A stretch of 64,000 bases of DNA, from NCBI GenBank assembly GCA_001898505.1, contig MKTZ01000013.1, positions 1 to 64,000 on the forward strand, written 5' to 3'. The notes under the pieces were generated by a model. It saw nothing but the letters and a program-made list of their open reading frames with translations. It was not told the origin of the DNA and did not search any database. The stretch's first letter is position 1. Every line of letters starts with the position of its first letter. Below, piece by piece: positions 6,402-15,136 of the stretch. The position numbers were made by a program, and so were the translations under genes. The DNA is from Sphingobacteriales bacterium 50-39 (lineage in GTDB: Bacteria; Bacteroidota; Bacteroidia; Chitinophagales; Chitinophagaceae).

Positions 6402-8353
6402 TATACATTTAGTTCAATATGAACAGAAGCTCCTTTTCCCCGTTCCGATTGTACATCCACCTTTCCCTTCAAATATTCGATACGGCTCCGGATATTACTC
6501 CAGCCCATTCCCCCGGACCTTTCCAGGATTGCAGGATTGAAACCTTTTCCATCATCTTCTACCGTGATGCCGATGCCATTATCAATGGCACTCAACTGGA
6601 TGATCGCCGTTTTTGCAGAAGCATGTTTCATGGTATTATTGATCAACTCCTGCACAATCCGGTAAATGGTGATGGCAGTGGTTTGCTCAATATCTACTTT
6701 GTCTATACCGATTGACTGATAGTTTACCTGTAATGCTCCCGACTGATTGATGCCCTGGCAGAAATCCTGCAGGGCTATATCCAGTCCGAATTTGACCAGG
6801 GCTTCCGGCATCATATTATGTGCCACCCGGCGCATTTCTTTGATTGAACTGTCCAGCATATCCATGCTGCGCTCAAACACCTGCGCATTTTCAGACGTCA
6901 TGACAAGGTTACCTTTCATAGTTTGAAATGAGTATTTTATACCTGACAACATTCCTCCCAGTCCATCATGAAGGTCTTTCGACAGACGGGTTCTTTCCTG
7001 CTCTTCACCTTTCAATACCGCTTCCACAGCTGTCAGCTGTTTTTCTGTTTCCAGCTCATTGATGCGTTGCTGCTGCAGTTTTTGTTTTTGCCTGTAATTT
7101 CTGTGGAGCAGCAATGAAATAGCCAGGAGCATCACGGCACCCGTAATAAGAATATAGTTCAACTTGCTTTTTCGTTCGATTTCCGAATGTTGCACCAATA
7201 ACTGCGCATCTTTCTTTGCTGTTTCATATTTTTTTTCCAGTTCTTTTCCATATTTTTTTGATTCCATGTTCACGACGGAATCATTAACCTGTTTATGCTT
7301 TTGAAAGTACTCATAGGCTTCTTTATACCTCCCGGTAACTGCATATACATCCGAGAGGTATTTATAACCATCGTTCAGCATTCCGTAATAATTCACGGAT
7401 TCGGCTTCTTTTATCCCGGATAACAAATATTTCTCCGCCGCCACGTAATTTTTTTTCATAATGGTAATGGCTCCCATCTGCAATTCCGATTCCGCCTTAC
7501 CATAACTATAATTGTAGGCTTTGGAAATATCATAGGCCTTCTGCAAAAAATAAAGTGCAGAATCCAATTGTGCCAGTTTTTTAAACACCTGCGCAGATAC
7601 GAGGTGATAAGAAAGAAGAATGTCGATATTATCTACATTATCTTCTTCGGCAAAATGGATCTTTGAACTGTCGAGGGCCATCTTGGCGGACCTGTTACTG
7701 TCCTGCTTGCTGTAGGCATTTGCCAAAATGAAATAGGCCATAAAACGATCCTGCCTCGAGCCTCCGTTTTTTGCAGCCGTTACGGCTTTATGCGCATACT
7801 CGGTTTGCTTATCATCTTCATTGATATCCCCGAAAACCGTTGAAAGGTTGGTGTATTTGCCTACCAGTCCTCCTGGAAGCTTATGTTCTTCGATCACCGA
7901 AATACTTTTCAAATAATATTCTATCGCTTGCTGAAATTCATTTTTAGCTTTTAAAGAATTTGCTTTGTCGTTGTAGGCGTTAGCTTCCCATAACTTCGCT
8001 TTCGGGTGACCTGATTTTTTGTAGTTCTCTATTGCATGGTCCAAACTTGCCAGCGCCTGCTCATAATTCGCAGCGCTATTGAACAAAAACGATTGATTTT
8101 GGTAAACGCGCCCCAGCTGGTAATACAGCTTCTTTTCACTGGCGAACTTTATGGCCTCGCGATATGCCTGATAGGCTTTTGCAGTATCTACGGCTTCATA
8201 ATCCACCGCCAGCCGCATCATGCTCGTGGCCCTGTTGCTATCGGGCATTGACTGTTGAAGCTCCTTTGTAAGACTATCAACAAGGCGTTGCTGAGTCCGT
8301 GCTGAAGATAGTAATAGAAGGAAAAACAGGCAACAACATAATTCTTTCTTCAT
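6401..8353 (-). CDS. TPR-containing sensor histidine kinase (HisKA_3 / NarX-like)
   Basis: Sensor kinase of 650 residues. A signal sequence (MKKELCCCLFFLLLLSSART) leads into an extracytoplasmic region of tandem TPR-like helices (about 40-390). One transmembrane segment (NYILITGAVMLLAISLLLHR) and a coiled coil follow. The HisKA_3 dimerisation domain has the phospho-accepting His near residue 462 in RLSKDLHDGLGG. The HATPase domain has ELINNTMKHA, DDGKGF and GGMGWSNI. TPR sensors of this form are common in Bacteroidota. I preferred the ATG at 8353 because it opens the signal peptide; the frame is open to 8416. The gene is divergent from the exported proteins at 8516-13174, with about 160 bases between. 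Confidence 0.9.
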   Translation of the reverse strand: MKKELCCCLFFLLLLSSARTQQRLVDSLTKELQQSMPDSNRATSMMRLAVDYEAVDTAKAYQAYREAIKFASEKKLYYQLGRVYQNQSFLFNSAANYEQALASLDHAIENYKKSGHPKAKLWEANAYNDKANSLKAKNEFQQAIEYYLKSISVIEEHKLPGGLVGKYTNLSTVFGDINEDDKQTEYAHKAVTAAKNGGSRQDRFMAYFILANAYSKQDSNRSAKMALDSSKIHFAEEDNVDNIDILLSYHLVSAQVFKKLAQLDSALYFLQKAYDISKAYNYSYGKAESELQMGAITIMKKNYVAAEKYLLSGIKEAESVNYYGMLNDGYKYLSDVYAVTGRYKEAYEYFQKHKQVNDSVVNMESKKYGKELEKKYETAKKDAQLLVQHSEIERKSKLNYILITGAVMLLAISLLLHRNYRQKQKLQQQRINELETEKQLTAVEAVLKGEEQERTRLSKDLHDGLGGMLSGIKYSFQTMKGNLVMTSENAQVFERSMDMLDSSIKEMRRVAHNMMPEALVKFGLDIALQDFCQGINQSGALQVNYQSIGIDKVDIEQTTAITIYRIVQELINNTMKHASAKTAIIQLSAIDNGIGITVEDDGKGFNPAILERSGGMGWSNIRSRIEYLKGKVDVQSERGKGASVHIELNV

Positions 8354-8515
8354 GCAGTAATATACCTCTTTGTCTGCCATTCTACAAATAAACGATTGAG
8401 CCTTGCCATTATCCATCCCCTTTTTCGATGATTTTTGAGGTTTTTTGAAATCTCCCGTTTTTCAGGGATATAAAAATAAGGCGAGGAAGAGCAACTTTAC
8501 TCCTACAACAACATT

Positions 8516-10792
8516 ATGAAAAAAATTGCTTTTATCGGGATCGCCATTCTTATTTATAGCGGCGGCTTTGCGCAGCCGGGTAAAAAACCTCAAAAAAAGG
8601 ATATGCCACCAACACAAAAGGAAATGCAGGACATGATGAAGGAAATGCAGAAGGAACTGGACGGAATGAGTCCGGAAGATAAGAAGATGCTCGACAGCAT
8701 GGGTGTAAAGCTGCCTTCAATGAAAGATATCCCCAACGTATCAGATAAACAATTGGCTGATGCCAGGAAAGATGAAGGCCGACCTGTGCCTAAGCGGGAT
8801 GCTGCACGTATTGCATCCGTACCCAAAGCAGTCGCCGATTCGAAAATGGGGGCTTATATAATTGCAATACAAAACAAATTAGGTTCAGCCCTGAAGCCGG
8901 CAGTTATTACTGCAGGCAATGAAATGTATGAATACATAAGATCGAATAGTAAAAACAACGATGAAGCAGGTAATATGGCGATTGGACTTTGGTTGGCCGG
9001 CCAGCCTGAGGTTGCTTTATATGTTTTGGGAAAGTTATGCGCAACAGATGCCGCCAATACCGATAATCTCAATAATTATTCCGCCATGCTTTCCATGCAG
9101 GGGGCGCAACACCTGGCCATTCCTATCCTTAATAATCTCAATGCTAAATATCCAAAGAACAGTACCCTGCTTAATAATCTCGGGCAGGCATGGTTTGGGT
9201 TGGGGGAAATTGGCAAAGCTGAAAAGTATTTAGATAGCGCCATTCGTATTTATGCTTACCATCCACAAGCTAATCTTACTAAATCGTTCATCGAAGAGAG
9301 CAAAGGTAATAAACAGGGAGCGATTAATGCGGTCAAGCGCAGTATTGTTAAAGCCTACAGTATGGAAAAAGAGAATCGTTTGAATAAGCTCGGTTACCAG
9401 CTTACATCCGAAAATGTAAGCTGGGACAGGCCCATGCCGCAGGATCCGCTTGGGTTGGAGAAATTTAAATGGCCTGCATATCCCCTGAGTGTTGCAGAAA
9501 GTAAAATACTCGAAGCAGAATGGGATGCATTCAAGGAAAAATGCCGGGAAGAAATAGATGTGTTGAAAACGCAGGAGGCATCCCTTCAGACAAGGGTGGA
9601 AGAATCAAATAGCGTACGTACTAAAAAATTACTGCAAGCAGGACAAAAAGGAAGTATAGTTTCTCCAATGCCATCTCTGGCATATAAGGCCATTGTAAAG
9701 CTCAGTAAGCTTATTGATGACAAGGATGGCCACATGGCATTTTCGTACCAGAAAAAAACACAGTCTGTATTCGATGCACATGCAGAGGCTGAAAAGTTGG
9801 AAGACATACTTGACCATCAGCTGCAAACGGTACAGGAAAATTATAAGGATAAATTCGGGGAAGGAAAGTCAAATCCATTTGATGCTGCCTGTGCCGATGA
9901 TACAAAAGCAAAGAATGGCTTTCTCTCTTCATCGAACACTCTAATGCGGGATGCCTTCAATGACTATCTTGGTTTCATGCGGCGTAAGATCACCAATGAA
10001 ACGTATTACAATCAATACACGATGTGGCCCGAAAATTTTGAATTGGCAAAGGTGCAGGCAAAGATCGCCTGGCTCTCATTGATATCGGGTCAGCATCCGA
10101 AGTTCAAGGACAAAAGCTCGTGGTGCCAGGACCATACAAATGCAGAGGCAAAATCTTTTAAGCTGACAAACTTTGATGATATAGCCTGCCAGTATAAAAG
10201 CAACTTGGATTTAGGCTGTGTAAAAATGGAAACAAATTGCGGCCAGACAACCACTACTTATGGTTGTGGAGCAATATCATTCGTTGAAAGGGAATTGGGA
10301 CAGAATTATATTGGTGGAACTTTAAAATTATCACCTAAAGTAACAGCCGGGGTCAGTGCGGGGCCTTTGTCAGCAGGAGGCTATATCGGCGCCAATAATA
10401 ATATCGAGCTGGATGAAAACAATAATGTAAAAGATTGGGATGGCAAGATAACTGCAGGTATAGAAGGCGGGGTCGGAGTAAATACAGGCCCGGTAAAAAT
10501 TGGCGCTACCGCAGGAGGATCATTGGAGGTGGAATTGGGCAACACGGGTATTAGCGATATAAATATTGTAACAACTGGTAAGATAGGAGCGGGTATAGAA
10601 GCTCCGAATTCAGATGGGGATCAAAAGATAGATGAGCAGATCAACAAAGGGATTGGATATGTAAATAAAGGAATAGGAAAGCTCGATACAAGCGTTGAAA
10701 TAGGCGTAGAGAGTCGCACAAGTCTCATCAGCGGGCATGGCGCACTAAATGGTACAGGCAAACTGGAGGGTATTATGATCACTGAGTGGTAA
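8516..10792 (+). CDS. Exported TPR protein with glycine-rich C-terminal repeats
   Basis: A 758-residue protein with a clear signal peptide (MKKIAFIGIAILIYSGGFAQ). Residues about 21-85 are rich in Lys, Met and Gln (KEMQDMMKEMQKELDGM) and probably helical. TPR-like helices occupy about 140-260 (NLNNYSAM, LNNLGQAWFGLGEIGKAEKYL). A long helical or coiled part (about 310-470) precedes a Cys-containing segment (about 540-580). From about 600 the sequence turns into glycine/alanine-rich beta-like repeats (TAGVSAGPLSAGGYIGA, TAGIEGGVGV, KIGATAGGSLEV, GKIGAGIEAP). I do not recognise a named family. It is the first of three closely spaced exported-protein genes with 16 and 23 bases between them. An envelope or surface location is inferred from the signal peptide. 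Confidence 0.8.
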   Translation: MKKIAFIGIAILIYSGGFAQPGKKPQKKDMPPTQKEMQDMMKEMQKELDGMSPEDKKMLDSMGVKLPSMKDIPNVSDKQLADARKDEGRPVPKRDAARIASVPKAVADSKMGAYIIAIQNKLGSALKPAVITAGNEMYEYIRSNSKNNDEAGNMAIGLWLAGQPEVALYVLGKLCATDAANTDNLNNYSAMLSMQGAQHLAIPILNNLNAKYPKNSTLLNNLGQAWFGLGEIGKAEKYLDSAIRIYAYHPQANLTKSFIEESKGNKQGAINAVKRSIVKAYSMEKENRLNKLGYQLTSENVSWDRPMPQDPLGLEKFKWPAYPLSVAESKILEAEWDAFKEKCREEIDVLKTQEASLQTRVEESNSVRTKKLLQAGQKGSIVSPMPSLAYKAIVKLSKLIDDKDGHMAFSYQKKTQSVFDAHAEAEKLEDILDHQLQTVQENYKDKFGEGKSNPFDAACADDTKAKNGFLSSSNTLMRDAFNDYLGFMRRKITNETYYNQYTMWPENFELAKVQAKIAWLSLISGQHPKFKDKSSWCQDHTNAEAKSFKLTNFDDIACQYKSNLDLGCVKMETNCGQTTTTYGCGAISFVERELGQNYIGGTLKLSPKVTAGVSAGPLSAGGYIGANNNIELDENNNVKDWDGKITAGIEGGVGVNTGPVKIGATAGGSLEVELGNTGISDINIVTTGKIGAGIEAPNSDGDQKIDEQINKGIGYVNKGIGKLDTSVEIGVESRTSLISGHGALNGTGKLEGIMITEW

Positions 10793-10808
10793 ATAAACAT
10801 CTGCATAT

Positions 10809-11789
10809 ATGAAATACAAAATGGCAATTGTTCTTTTTCTATTTCCCATTTTCTTATTTGCACAAGATTGCTCAAAAGAATTATTGGCGAAAAAGCCGGG
10901 AGCATGGAAGGAAGGCAGGAAAGGCTCTGTTCAAAACGTAGCTCCTACAGACCTGGCAAAGGAAAAGACGGTATTGGGCGGAGTACATAAAATGATCGCC
11001 ACATATTATCGTCCCATCGGTTGCGAAGTATCTTATAGCAATGTGTTTGGAAAAAACAAAAGTGCAGCAGGCGCCTGGATCGCCGATCCTTATCACTATG
11101 CCATGTATATTCTTCGATACCTTTGCGACAATAGCAGCGCCGATAAATCGAAGTATTATACAGACATTTCCACGCCTACGACAGTAACTATAGCTGCCAA
11201 TGAAATTTTCTCTCTAAATAATCTTTACGCCGGCAGTCTTGCTACTGATGATTCCAGGGGGTATTTAAAATTAGCAAAGCGACCTGTAAAAAAAGACGGT
11301 TATTATTTTATGGGAGAAGAGATCATGGGTGACCGGGCAGACAAAATAAAAGAATACCGGTGGCTGATCACTTATAATGATACGCTTCCATTTTACTATG
11401 TAAGCCAAAAGGAATATTTAATGATCCAAAGAAAGAGACTGCAAAAAGATATCCAGGATAGCCCTGGTGACAAAACGTATTTGGATCGATTCATCAGCAA
11501 TATCGATAACTATTTAAAACACCCGGATGATGAACTTAAACAGCCGGCTATCTGCATGTGGAATGAAGAACAGCAGTTTGAAAAATTTGTCGTAGAAGGA
11601 ACAAGCGGTTCTTTTATTGCGGTAAAGCCGAATCTGGATTACTACCGTAAGAAACTACCGATGTCGTTCCCGCAATTTTTTTCCGTAGTGTACAAAATTG
11701 CTCATGTCGATCCTGTATTCGAAGAAAATATTTCCAACATACAGAAAGTAGTTGACTTTGCAGTATTGAGAAATATGTTGGGGAAATAA
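10809..11789 (+). CDS. Exported protein of unknown function
   Basis: A 326-residue protein with a signal peptide (MKYKMAIVLFLFPIFLFAQ) followed at once by a cysteine (DCSKELLAKKPG). It has one further pair of cysteines near residues 75 and 105. The rest is a soluble alpha/beta-like sequence rich in Tyr and Lys, without a motif that I can assign. It follows the 758-residue gene by 16 bases and precedes another exported protein by 23 bases, so the three are very likely co-transcribed. Confidence 0.75.
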   Translation: MKYKMAIVLFLFPIFLFAQDCSKELLAKKPGAWKEGRKGSVQNVAPTDLAKEKTVLGGVHKMIATYYRPIGCEVSYSNVFGKNKSAAGAWIADPYHYAMYILRYLCDNSSADKSKYYTDISTPTTVTIAANEIFSLNNLYAGSLATDDSRGYLKLAKRPVKKDGYYFMGEEIMGDRADKIKEYRWLITYNDTLPFYYVSQKEYLMIQRKRLQKDIQDSPGDKTYLDRFISNIDNYLKHPDDELKQPAICMWNEEQQFEKFVVEGTSGSFIAVKPNLDYYRKKLPMSFPQFFSVVYKIAHVDPVFEENISNIQKVVDFAVLRNMLGK

Positions 11790-11812
11790 GACGCTATTTT
11801 AACCGATGCGAA

Positions 11813-13174
11813 ATGAAAAAATTAGTTCTTTTCTGTTTTTGTTTGTCAACGCTAACGTCGATAGCTCAGAAGCAAACGTATGGCCTGGTCAGTTACATTC
11901 CCCCTGCGGGTTGGAAAAAGGAGGCGAAAACAAATATGACTGCTTATACGATGACGGATAACAAAAAAAATAGTTGGTGCCAGATCTTCATCGTAAAAAG
12001 CACTACGAGCAAAGGCAGTGCTGAAGCAGATTTTGAAAGCGAATGGCAGGAACTGGTGGTAAAAAACTATCGTCCTTCAGGAGCGCCACAGTCGGAAGAA
12101 GTGAAAGAGCTGGACGGATGGAAAATAAAAATGAGCGCTGGGAAATTTGTTTTTAATAAAAGCGATGCTGCCGTTCTGCTTACTACTGCCAGCGGGTATG
12201 GCCGCTGTATGAGCATTGTGGCTATCATGAACAGCGAAGATTATAGTGCCGCAATAACAAAATTTTTGGAATCAGTCGAAATGGTTAGGCCATCAACAGA
12301 GATGTCTTCCACAGAAACCAACACTATTCCTGCAGATAACAGTTTTGCATTCAATACAACCAATTTTGATGACGGTTGGAAAAGCACGGTGCAGGAAGAT
12401 TGGGTAGAGGTAACAAAAGGGAGCATAAGAGTGCTTTTGCATTATCCAAAAGAGGGAACCATATTTCCTGCTGATCCCGCGCCATTGACGAACGCGGCAT
12501 GGAATATTCTCGTTGCACCGAGATGCAGTAATGTAAAAAACTATAAGACAGCTGATATCACTACCTACAACAGGCCTTACCTGGGTATGGGTTATGCAAC
12601 TGAAAATGCTACCGGGAGAAATGTTTTTATTGTTTTCTTCCGACAGGGAAGCTCCGGTTGGCTTGAGTTTATAGCCCCTGACAAAAACAGCTTCATGCAG
12701 CAGTATAAATTTGATCCGGAAACAATACAGTGGGATAGCAACTCCGACTTAATGATCCCGCTGGCGAATATGACTGCGTATAACAAATTTGCGGTGGCCG
12801 CATCTGACTTAAAAGGCAAGTGGACCAGTGATTTTACCGGCATACAACAGTTGTATAATGTGTACACCGGGCAATATGCCGGTATGAATGTTAACCAATC
12901 GAACGAAGAATTTGTTTTTAGTATAGGTAATTCTTACAACTGGAAATTACTTGTTGTAAATGGCATGGGTGGAAATGCTAAGTTCACCGAAATTAAATCA
13001 GCTGGACAATTTACGGTACCGAATAACTGGCAAATTTCTTTTACGATGATCGAAAATCGCGCCCGGGGGTATCATGCATTCTGGTCCTGCATAAAGGGTG
13101 CAAGAGTTTTAAACCTGTTGCCCATAGAGACGCCAGGTTCCGGTATTTACACAAAGTATGGACTAGCGAAATGA
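11813..13174 (+). CDS. Exported protein of unknown function
   Basis: A 453-residue protein with a signal peptide (MKKLVLFCFCLSTLTSIAQ). The N-terminal part (about 20-160) has the pattern of a small beta-sandwich/PsbP-like unit (YIPPAGWKKEAKTNMTAYTM ... FLESVEMVRP). A Ser/Thr linker and a second similar unit beginning FDDGWKSTVQEDWVEV (about 185) follow, so it may hold two related domains. The C-terminal 100 residues are rich in aromatic and Asn residues. No catalytic motif is seen. It is the last gene of the three-gene exported set. Confidence 0.75.
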   Translation: MKKLVLFCFCLSTLTSIAQKQTYGLVSYIPPAGWKKEAKTNMTAYTMTDNKKNSWCQIFIVKSTTSKGSAEADFESEWQELVVKNYRPSGAPQSEEVKELDGWKIKMSAGKFVFNKSDAAVLLTTASGYGRCMSIVAIMNSEDYSAAITKFLESVEMVRPSTEMSSTETNTIPADNSFAFNTTNFDDGWKSTVQEDWVEVTKGSIRVLLHYPKEGTIFPADPAPLTNAAWNILVAPRCSNVKNYKTADITTYNRPYLGMGYATENATGRNVFIVFFRQGSSGWLEFIAPDKNSFMQQYKFDPETIQWDSNSDLMIPLANMTAYNKFAVAASDLKGKWTSDFTGIQQLYNVYTGQYAGMNVNQSNEEFVFSIGNSYNWKLLVVNGMGGNAKFTEIKSAGQFTVPNNWQISFTMIENRARGYHAFWSCIKGARVLNLLPIETPGSGIYTKYGLAK

Positions 13175-13189
13175 TTTAATGAACGGCTG

Positions 13190-13510
13190 TTTTGCCGAGA
13201 CTGTAAAACAGCAGACGGCACTATCGACGTGGAGACGCCCCGCGACCGGACGGCCAGTTTTGAACCACAGATAGTCAAAAAGCGGGAGACCATTCTGGCC
13301 GGGAGCCTGGAGAACAGAATCATCAGCATGTACGGGCAAGGTGGTAAGCCGTTGAGTGTATAATATCTTGAGGATTAATCCCGAGGGCCGTAAAGATCTC
13401 CTGGGCGTGTATGTGTCGGAAAGCGAGGGTTCCAACTTCTGGCTGGGCGTCCTGACCAATCTGCAGCAACGCGGGGTGTCAGACATTCTCTTTGCCGCCG
13501 TTTCATAGCA
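13190..13510 (+). pseudogene. IS256-family (mutator-type) transposase remnant
   Basis: Translation of the plus strand gives DGTIDVETPRDRTASFEPQI, then VKKRETILAGSLENRIISMY, matching the N-terminal conserved block of IS256 transposases (P-R-D-R-x-G-x-F-x-P-x-I-V-x-K-R). After a stop and a jump in frame, INPEGRKDLLGVYVSESEG and then SNFWLGVLTNLQQRGVSDIL match the block just before the second catalytic Asp. The part between, with the first catalytic Asp, and everything after ILFAA are lost. It is a dead scrap, and no terminal inverted repeats were found. It marks past transposition at the end of the exported-protein set. Confidence 0.8.
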
Positions 13511-13613
13511 CTGGACTGGGTATAACTAATTGAAATTAAAAGGCAAATCAAATTAAGCACGGCGTTTTTTTATGCAATTAAGTTATTCATTAAATTTCTC
13601 TTTCACTTTGAAT

Positions 13614-13621
13614 TATATTTG
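13614..13621 (+). promoter_or_regulatory. -7 promoter element for the VOC gene
   Basis: TATATTTG matches TAnnTTTG exactly and stands 49 bases before the ATG at 13671. No TTTG is present at the usual -33 distance, so this is a partial promoter match. Confidence 0.4.
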
Positions 13622-13670
13622 ACAAACAGAACAACAGAACTAGTAAATTTAATAACTAAAGAATAATAAA

Positions 13671-14111
13671 ATGGCACAAATAAATCCTTACATTCATTTC
13701 AACGGAAATGCGGAAGAGGCATTTTCATTTTACAAATCAGTATTTGGCGGAGAGTTCGCAATAATAAGTCGTTTCAAAGACATGTCAATTCCAGGGAGCC
13801 CTATTTCTGAAAATGAAGCTAATAAAATTATGCATATTGCTTTGCCAATTGGCAAGAGTAGCGTGTTAATGGGAAGTGACACTCCCGAATTTATGGGGAG
13901 GCATAACGAAAATGAAAACAGAAGCAAAATTTCAATAAGTACGGAAAGTAAAGAAGAAGCAGACAACATATTCAATGGACTTTCAGCAGGTGGGAATGTG
14001 GAAATGCCTATTGACGACAGTCCTTGGGGCTCATATTTTGGTATGTTTAGAGATAAATACGGAATTGAATGGATGGTTAATTTTGACCCACGGGAGAAAA
14101 GACAGTTGTAA
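13671..14111 (+). CDS. VOC-family protein (PhnB/YdeJ-like glyoxalase fold)
   Basis: A 146-residue protein starting MAQINPYIHFNGNAEEAFSF, the usual start of PhnB-type vicinal-oxygen-chelate proteins, with F-Y-x-x-V-F-G-G next. The second half has ALPIGKSSVLMGSD, ADNIFNGLSAGG and SPWGSYFGMFRDKYGIEWMV, all standard for this group. Members bind metal and small molecules, but most PhnB-like proteins have no proven reaction. The gene and its upstream region are strikingly AT-rich compared with the rest of the window, which suggests transfer or relaxed composition. It is monocistronic, with a -7 element at 13614. Confidence 0.85.
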   Translation: MAQINPYIHFNGNAEEAFSFYKSVFGGEFAIISRFKDMSIPGSPISENEANKIMHIALPIGKSSVLMGSDTPEFMGRHNENENRSKISISTESKEEADNIFNGLSAGGNVEMPIDDSPWGSYFGMFRDKYGIEWMVNFDPREKRQL

Positions 14112-14169
14112 CGAACAAAAAACTCGAGGGTAAGGTAAAAAATGATTATCTTATCAGACAAAAATATTT

Positions 14170-14455
14170 ATGCGATCTCTTGCCCTTTGCGCATCATTTT
14201 TATATTATTCATCCGGTATTTTGGCGCAAGATGTTTCTGTGGGGGCGAGACATAACCAGGATCGTTTAATGGATCTGCAGGACAACCTGATAAGAAATGA
14301 AATAGCCTCTTTTAGCATCAATGGTTCCTCTATCGGGGATTCAAGGGGCGGACAGCTATGAAGTTACATGGGTAGTGCAGGATAGCAAATATCTCACCCG
14401 AGTGGTCGATCATGTTGGGGACCGTAGGACCGCCATCCGAGCTCGCCAGGAATGA
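14170..14455 (+). pseudogene. Small exported protein gene, probably frameshifted
   Basis: An ATG at 14170 opens MRSLALCASFLYYSSGILAQ, which reads as a signal peptide. The coding-like sequence continues to INGSSIGDSRGGQL and stops at 14359-14361. One frame over, the sequence continues as IQGADSYEVTWVVQDSKYLT, and after RVVDHVGDRRTAIRARQE it stops at 14453-14455. Joining the frames near 14337 gives one plausible product of about 94 residues. I do not recognise the family. A real 63-residue product is the alternative. Confidence 0.45.
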
Positions 14456-14464
14456 AAGAATCAT

Positions 14465-15136
14465 TTACTCCTTCACTTTCTTCCACAGATCCCGCTTGAA
14501 TGCCAGCACCTGTGTAGCATTCCCGTCCTTGTCCTTCGTAAACTTCAACGGGAACTGTCGTTCCTTGCAATAGAAGTCCACATCGGATGTCGCTACAAAC
14601 GGGATTTCCTGGTTATCCCATCCTTGCTTTAGGATGAGTCCTTTGTCTGTCGCCCTGATCAGAAGGAATGCTTCCTCGCCACGGTCAGTTTGCATCGTAT
14701 ACTTGCCTTCCAGCGCTTTCAATTCGCTGGCTTTCAACTGAACCTCTTTTATTACCAACGGTTTGTACTCCTTTGTTTTTATCCAAAGGTCCCTGTCAAA
14801 TGCCAATACCTGGGTGATCGAACCATCGGGCCCTTTTGTGAATTTCAAAGGGAAGTTCCCATCATCATTCGTGAATTCGAGCCCCGTCCGAGGCGAAAAG
14901 GAGATTTTCCGATTGTCCCACATTTGTTCCAAAACCAAACCATTCGTGGCCGCCGTAATATGGATATATGAATCATCCATTTTATAATAGCCTTCAAAAG
15001 ATTTCAGGTCCCCAGGGCTAATGACAGTATCCGTTAATCGCCCGGGCGCCGCCACATTTGCCTTTCCGCCGACCGGACGCATCATAAAACAGCAAAATAC
15101 GGGGACAGCCAGCAACAGCATATTTTTCCGTCTCAT
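14465..15136 (-). CDS. Exported protein with two tandem DUF3471-like domains
   Basis: A 223-residue protein with a signal peptide (MRRKNMLLLAVPVFCCFMM). Two copies of a domain of roughly 80-85 residues follow. Each begins with D/E-L-K-x-x-E-G-x-Y/K-Y, passes through G-L-V/I-L-x-Q-x-W-D-N-x-x-I and ends in FPLKFTK-(G/D)-x-DG-(S/N)-x-TQVLAF-(D/K)-RDLW. The fold looks like the small DUF3471 domain found at the end of serine beta-lactamase-like proteins, here without an enzyme domain. The copies are close enough to indicate internal duplication. The ATG at 15136 starts the signal peptide. Confidence 0.7.
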   Translation of the reverse strand: MRRKNMLLLAVPVFCCFMMRPVGGKANVAAPGRLTDTVISPGDLKSFEGYYKMDDSYIHITAATNGLVLEQMWDNRKISFSPRTGLEFTNDDGNFPLKFTKGPDGSITQVLAFDRDLWIKTKEYKPLVIKEVQLKASELKALEGKYTMQTDRGEEAFLLIRATDKGLILKQGWDNQEIPFVATSDVDFYCKERQFPLKFTKDKDGNATQVLAFKRDLWKKVKE

